Assembly (NCBI RefSeq): GCF_009720865.1
Contig: NZ_WNLA01000001.1
Span: 62,001 to 126,000 of the forward strand
Reading direction: 5' to 3'
Source: Pseudoduganella ginsengisoli
GTDB taxonomy: Bacteria; Pseudomonadota; Gammaproteobacteria; Burkholderiales; Burkholderiaceae_D
DNA length: 64,000 nucleotides
Of the stretch, positions 61,291 through 64,000 are shown in pieces. The notes beneath the pieces were generated by a model. It was given only the letters and a program-made list of their open reading frames with translations, was not told the origin of the DNA and did not search any database. Every line of letters starts with the position of its first letter. Position 1 is the first letter of the stretch. A program made the position numbers and the translations under genes.

Positions 61291-62019
61291 ATGATCCCCT
61301 GGCTGGACGCGCATACACCTTTCCCTGACGTCTCCGAGGCGCTGACGACCGATGCACCCGGCTTATTGGCCGCGGGCGCGGATTTGTCGCCGCCCCGGCT
61401 GCTGGCGGCTTATCAGCGCGGTATCTTCCCGTGGTTTTCCGAAGGCCAGCCCATCCTGTGGTGGAGCACGGATCCGCGCATGGTCTTGCTGACCAGCCGC
61501 TTCAAAGTGTCCGACAGTTTGAAGAAGTCGATCAGGAAGGTCCAGCGCAGCATGGCGGAAGGCGGCCCATGGGAAGTGCGTTTCGACAGCGCATTTGAAC
61601 AAGTGATGCGCGGCTGCGCCGCACCGCGGCGCGATGGCCCCGGCACGTGGATTTCCGAAGACATCATTGCCGGCTACAGCGGCTTGCACCGCCTCGGTTA
61701 TGCCCACTCATCTGAACTGTGGCACAACGGCGAACTGGTGGGCGGCGCGTACGGCGTGTGTATCGGCCGCATGTTTTACGGCGAATCCATGTTTGCCCGC
61801 GAACCGGACGCATCCAAGATCGCACTGGCATACCTGGTGCATTTCCTGCGCCACCATGGCGTGGAGATGGTGGATTGCCAACAAGAGACCGGCCACTTGA
61901 AATCGCTGGGCGCATCGCCGATCCCCCGCAGCGACTTCATTGCCCACCTGCGCCGCGCCATCACGCAGCCGGCCATCCGCGACTGGCAGCCTTTGCCGCC
62001 CTATCCTTCTGTGAACTGA
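61291..62019 (+). CDS. aat: Leucyl/phenylalanyl-tRNA-protein transferase
   Basis: A 242-residue enzyme that attaches Leu or Phe to N-terminal Arg/Lys of proteins, making them ClpAP/ClpS substrates. Conserved blocks are [54 protein letters not shown] and [11 protein letters not shown]. Length is standard. It lies 91 bases before bpt; aat and bpt together supply the N-degron pathway, and this pairing is conserved in many betaproteobacteria. Confidence 0.95.
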   Translation: MIPWLDAHTPFPDVSEALTTDAPGLLAAGADLSPPRLLAAYQRGIFPWFSEGQPILWWSTDPRMVLLTSRFKVSDSLKKSIRKVQRSMAEGGPWEVRFDSAFEQVMRGCAAPRRDGPGTWISEDIIAGYSGLHRLGYAHSSELWHNGELVGGAYGVCIGRMFYGESMFAREPDASKIALAYLVHFLRHHGVEMVDCQQETGHLKSLGASPIPRSDFIAHLRRAITQPAIRDWQPLPPYPSVN

Positions 62020-62110
62020 ACCACAGTATGCTGCATGCGATTTCACATATTCCCCGAAGCCGCGTTATGATAGGACCACGGAGATTAGCAATCACTGATG
62101 GGATGCGTGC

Positions 62111-62842
62111 ATGACCCACTTGAATGACCTGCCATTCGCGACGCTGCAGTTTTATACGACAGCGCCTTATCCTTGCAGCTACCTGGACGACCGCCAGGCC
62201 CGCTCGCAAGTTGCCACCCCGTCCCACCTGATCAACGCGGACGTCTATTCCGAACTGGTACGCAACGGCTTCCGCCGCAGCGGCATCTTTACTTACCGGC
62301 CATATTGCGACGGCTGCCAGGCTTGCATTCCAGTGCGCGTGGTGGCGGGCGAATTTGTGCCGACGCGCGGCCAGCGCCGCGCGTGGACCAAGCACGGGAA
62401 TTTGCAGGCAGGCGTGGCAACCTTATCGTTCTCGGACGAACACTATGAACTGTACCTGCGCTACCAGAGCACGCGCCACGCGGGCGGCGGCATGGACCAG
62501 GACAGCCGCGACCAGTATGCGCAATTCCTGCTGCAAAGCCGCGTCAATACGCGGCTGGTGGAATTCCGCGAACCGGATGGCATGCTGCGCATGATTTCCA
62601 TTATCGATGTGCTATCGGATGGCCTGTCATCCGTGTACACGTTCTTCGACCCGGACGTGCCGGGCGCATCGTACGGCACGTACAACATCATGTGGCAAAT
62701 TACACAAGCCCAGGAACTGGGGCTGCCCTACGTGTATCTCGGCTACTGGATCCGCGACAGCCAGAAGATGTCTTATAAGATCAACTTCCAGCCATTGGAG
62801 GCGCGCATTAAAGGTTCATGGGCAGTCATGCCCAGGACGTAA
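62111..62842 (+). CDS. bpt: Aspartate/glutamate leucyltransferase (bacterial R-transferase homologue)
   Basis: A 243-residue Ate1-like aminoacyl-tRNA transferase. The N-terminal part has [15 protein letters not shown], the CxxC-type ligand motif [13 protein letters not shown], and [12 protein letters not shown]. The C-terminal GNAT-like part has [15 protein letters not shown] and [20 protein letters not shown]. Bpt adds Leu to N-terminal Asp/Glu in bacteria, whereas eukaryotic Ate1 adds Arg. Follows aat; both feed the ClpS/ClpAP pathway. Confidence 0.93.
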   Translation: MTHLNDLPFATLQFYTTAPYPCSYLDDRQARSQVATPSHLINADVYSELVRNGFRRSGIFTYRPYCDGCQACIPVRVVAGEFVPTRGQRRAWTKHGNLQAGVATLSFSDEHYELYLRYQSTRHAGGGMDQDSRDQYAQFLLQSRVNTRLVEFREPDGMLRMISIIDVLSDGLSSVYTFFDPDVPGASYGTYNIMWQITQAQELGLPYVYLGYWIRDSQKMSYKINFQPLEARIKGSWAVMPRT

Positions 62843-62918
62843 GGCTGGCCGCGCAGGGTAAAATACGGGCAATTTTTCTTATTTGCCCCAAATTTCCCCG
62901 TATTTTCCCGGTTCCCAA

Positions 62919-63965
62919 ATGTCCAAATTCCTGTATTCCCTCGCCCGTCCGTTGCTGTTTTCCATGGACGCGGAAGACGCCCACCATTTCACCCTGCCGG
63001 CCATGAAGCGCGCCGCTTCGCTGGGCCTGCTGCGCGCCATGGCGTGCCAGCCGAAAGCCGATCCGCGCACCGTGATGGGCCTGACGTTCAAGAACCCGGT
63101 GGGCCTGGCGGCTGGCCTGGACAAGGACGGCGCCTTCATTGACGCGCTGTCGGACCTGGGCTTCGGCTCCATCGAAGTGGGCACCGTGACGCCGCGCGCG
63201 CAGCCGGGCAATCCCAAGCCGCGCATGTTCCGCCTGCCCGCCGCGCAAGGCATCATCAACCGCATGGGCTTCAATAACGGCGGCGTCGATGCATTTGTCG
63301 CCAACGTGCAGTCGTCGCGCTTTTATCAAAACAAGGAAGGCATCCTGGGCCTGAACATCGGCAAGAACGCTGACACGCCGATCGAACGCGCATCCGACGA
63401 CTACCTGCACTGCCTGGAAAAAGTCTACCCTTACGCCAGCTATGTGACGGTCAACATTTCGTCGCCCAACACGAAGAACTTGCGCCAGCTGCAGGGCGGA
63501 TCGGAACTGGACGGCTTGCTGGCGCAATTGAAGCAAGCGCAGCAGCGTTTAGCCGACCAGCACAAGCGCTACGTGCCGCTGGCCCTGAAAATCGCGCCGG
63601 ACATGGATGGCGACCAGGTCAAGAACATTGCCGATGCACTGATCCGCCACCGCATCGATGGCGTCATTGCCACCAACACCACGCTGTCGCGCACAGCCGT
63701 GGAAGGCATGCAGCATGGCGCGGAAGCAGGCGGCCTGTCGGGCGCCCCCGTGTTTGAACTGTCGAACAAGGTCATTCGTTTGTTGAAAGCGGAACTGGGC
63801 GATGCGCTGCCGATCATCGGCGTGGGCGGCATCATGAAAGGCGCCGACGCGAAAGTCAAAATGGATGCGGGCGCGCAGCTGGTGCAACTGTATTCTGGTC
63901 TGATTTACGCCGGCCCTGCCCTCGTGCGCGATTGCGCGGACGCGATTCGCGGCAGCAAAGGATAA
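62919..63965 (+). CDS. pyrD: Dihydroorotate dehydrogenase (quinone), class 2
   Basis: A 348-residue membrane-associated FMN enzyme of pyrimidine synthesis that passes electrons to quinone. The N-terminal amphipathic extension is [31 protein letters not shown] and [13 protein letters not shown] are FMN-site motifs. [14 protein letters not shown] contains the catalytic serine of class 2. [13 protein letters not shown] is the phosphate-binding end. The start is ATG 62919; a TTG 12 codons earlier is unlikely. The following aldo/keto reductase starts 2 bases after the stop. Confidence 0.95.
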   Translation: MSKFLYSLARPLLFSMDAEDAHHFTLPAMKRAASLGLLRAMACQPKADPRTVMGLTFKNPVGLAAGLDKDGAFIDALSDLGFGSIEVGTVTPRAQPGNPKPRMFRLPAAQGIINRMGFNNGGVDAFVANVQSSRFYQNKEGILGLNIGKNADTPIERASDDYLHCLEKVYPYASYVTVNISSPNTKNLRQLQGGSELDGLLAQLKQAQQRLADQHKRYVPLALKIAPDMDGDQVKNIADALIRHRIDGVIATNTTLSRTAVEGMQHGAEAGGLSGAPVFELSNKVIRLLKAELGDALPIIGVGGIMKGADAKVKMDAGAQLVQLYSGLIYAGPALVRDCADAIRGSKG

Positions 63966-63967
63966 GC

Positions 63968-64000
63968 ATGGACTACACCACGCTCGGCAAGACCGGCTTG
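63968..64000 (+). CDS. Aldo/keto reductase, first 11 codons
   Basis: The window ends after MDYTTLGKTGL. The 'LGKTGL' opening is typical of aldo/keto reductases that act on aldehydes with NADPH. It follows pyrD after two bases. Only the N-terminus is visible, so the subfamily is unknown. Confidence 0.6.
   Translation, partial: MDYTTLGKTGL

Overview
The window is chromosomal DNA of a betaproteobacterium. Gene content and order (rluC-HAD-Rieske-sppA next to rne, ribF-ileS-lspA-coaBC-dut, a TonB-ExbB-ExbD-ExbD block, PEP-CTERM proteins, a Bpt-type leucyltransferase beside aat) suggest Burkholderiales, most likely family Oxalobacteraceae (Massilia/Duganella/Janthinobacterium type). That placement rests on recognising proteins, not on a database search.

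Layout. (1) 1-11.9 kb is an extracellular or surface polysaccharide locus. It has a sugar-nucleotide dehydratase cut by the window edge, a methyltransferase with a kinase-like N-terminal region, a small YVDPGTG membrane protein, a decayed fragment of an SLBB export protein, Wzz, a Wzx flippase, a Wzy-like polymerase, a GT2 glycosyltransferase, a phosphatase/sulfatase-fold membrane protein and an intact SLBB outer-membrane export protein in opposite orientation. The centre (about 2.6-7.7 kb) is visibly richer in A+T than the rest, as is usual for transferred polysaccharide genes. (2) 12.4-20.7 kb is RNA housekeeping: rsuA, the rluC-HAD-Rieske-S49 peptidase run, and rne. A small unknown gene lies behind a near-ideal FNR-type promoter. 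(3) 20.8-31.6 kb holds small membrane proteins, moaA, a fused mobA-moeA, rmuC with a truncated globin, a HEAT-like membrane protein, an ABC-type permease and an adenine deaminase. (4) 32.1-37.0 kb is the stress module prkA-yeaH-spoVR. (5) 37.6-41.5 kb is tonB-exbB-exbD-exbD and a TPR protein. (6) 41.7-49.5 kb is ribF-ileS-lspA-coaBC-dut plus a lipoprotein with a broken M48 peptidase motif and a small secreted protein. (7) 49.5-60.2 kb has two PEP-CTERM proteins (one behind a strong sigma-54 promoter match), xdhC, a DMT exporter, alkA, a methyltransferase, an unknown 748-residue exported protein with a DUF3142 partner, and a starch-binding-domain/beta-lactamase-fold fusion. (8) 60.4-64 kb has initiator tRNA-fMet, a NUDIX hydrolase, aat, bpt, pyrD and the start of an aldo/keto reductase.

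How the parts fit: Wzx, Wzy, Wzz and the SLBB protein make up a Wzy-dependent polysaccharide pathway. The methyltransferase, YVDPGTG protein and phosphatase-fold protein look like modifiers or terminators of that polymer. PEP-CTERM proteins in other floc-forming betaproteobacteria are co-regulated with such polysaccharides through RpoN, and the sigma-54 site found here fits that. Intergenic regions carry at least three copies of a REP/BIME-like palindromic element and one dRS3-like inverted repeat. No CRISPR array, phage, integrase or complete insertion sequence was seen.
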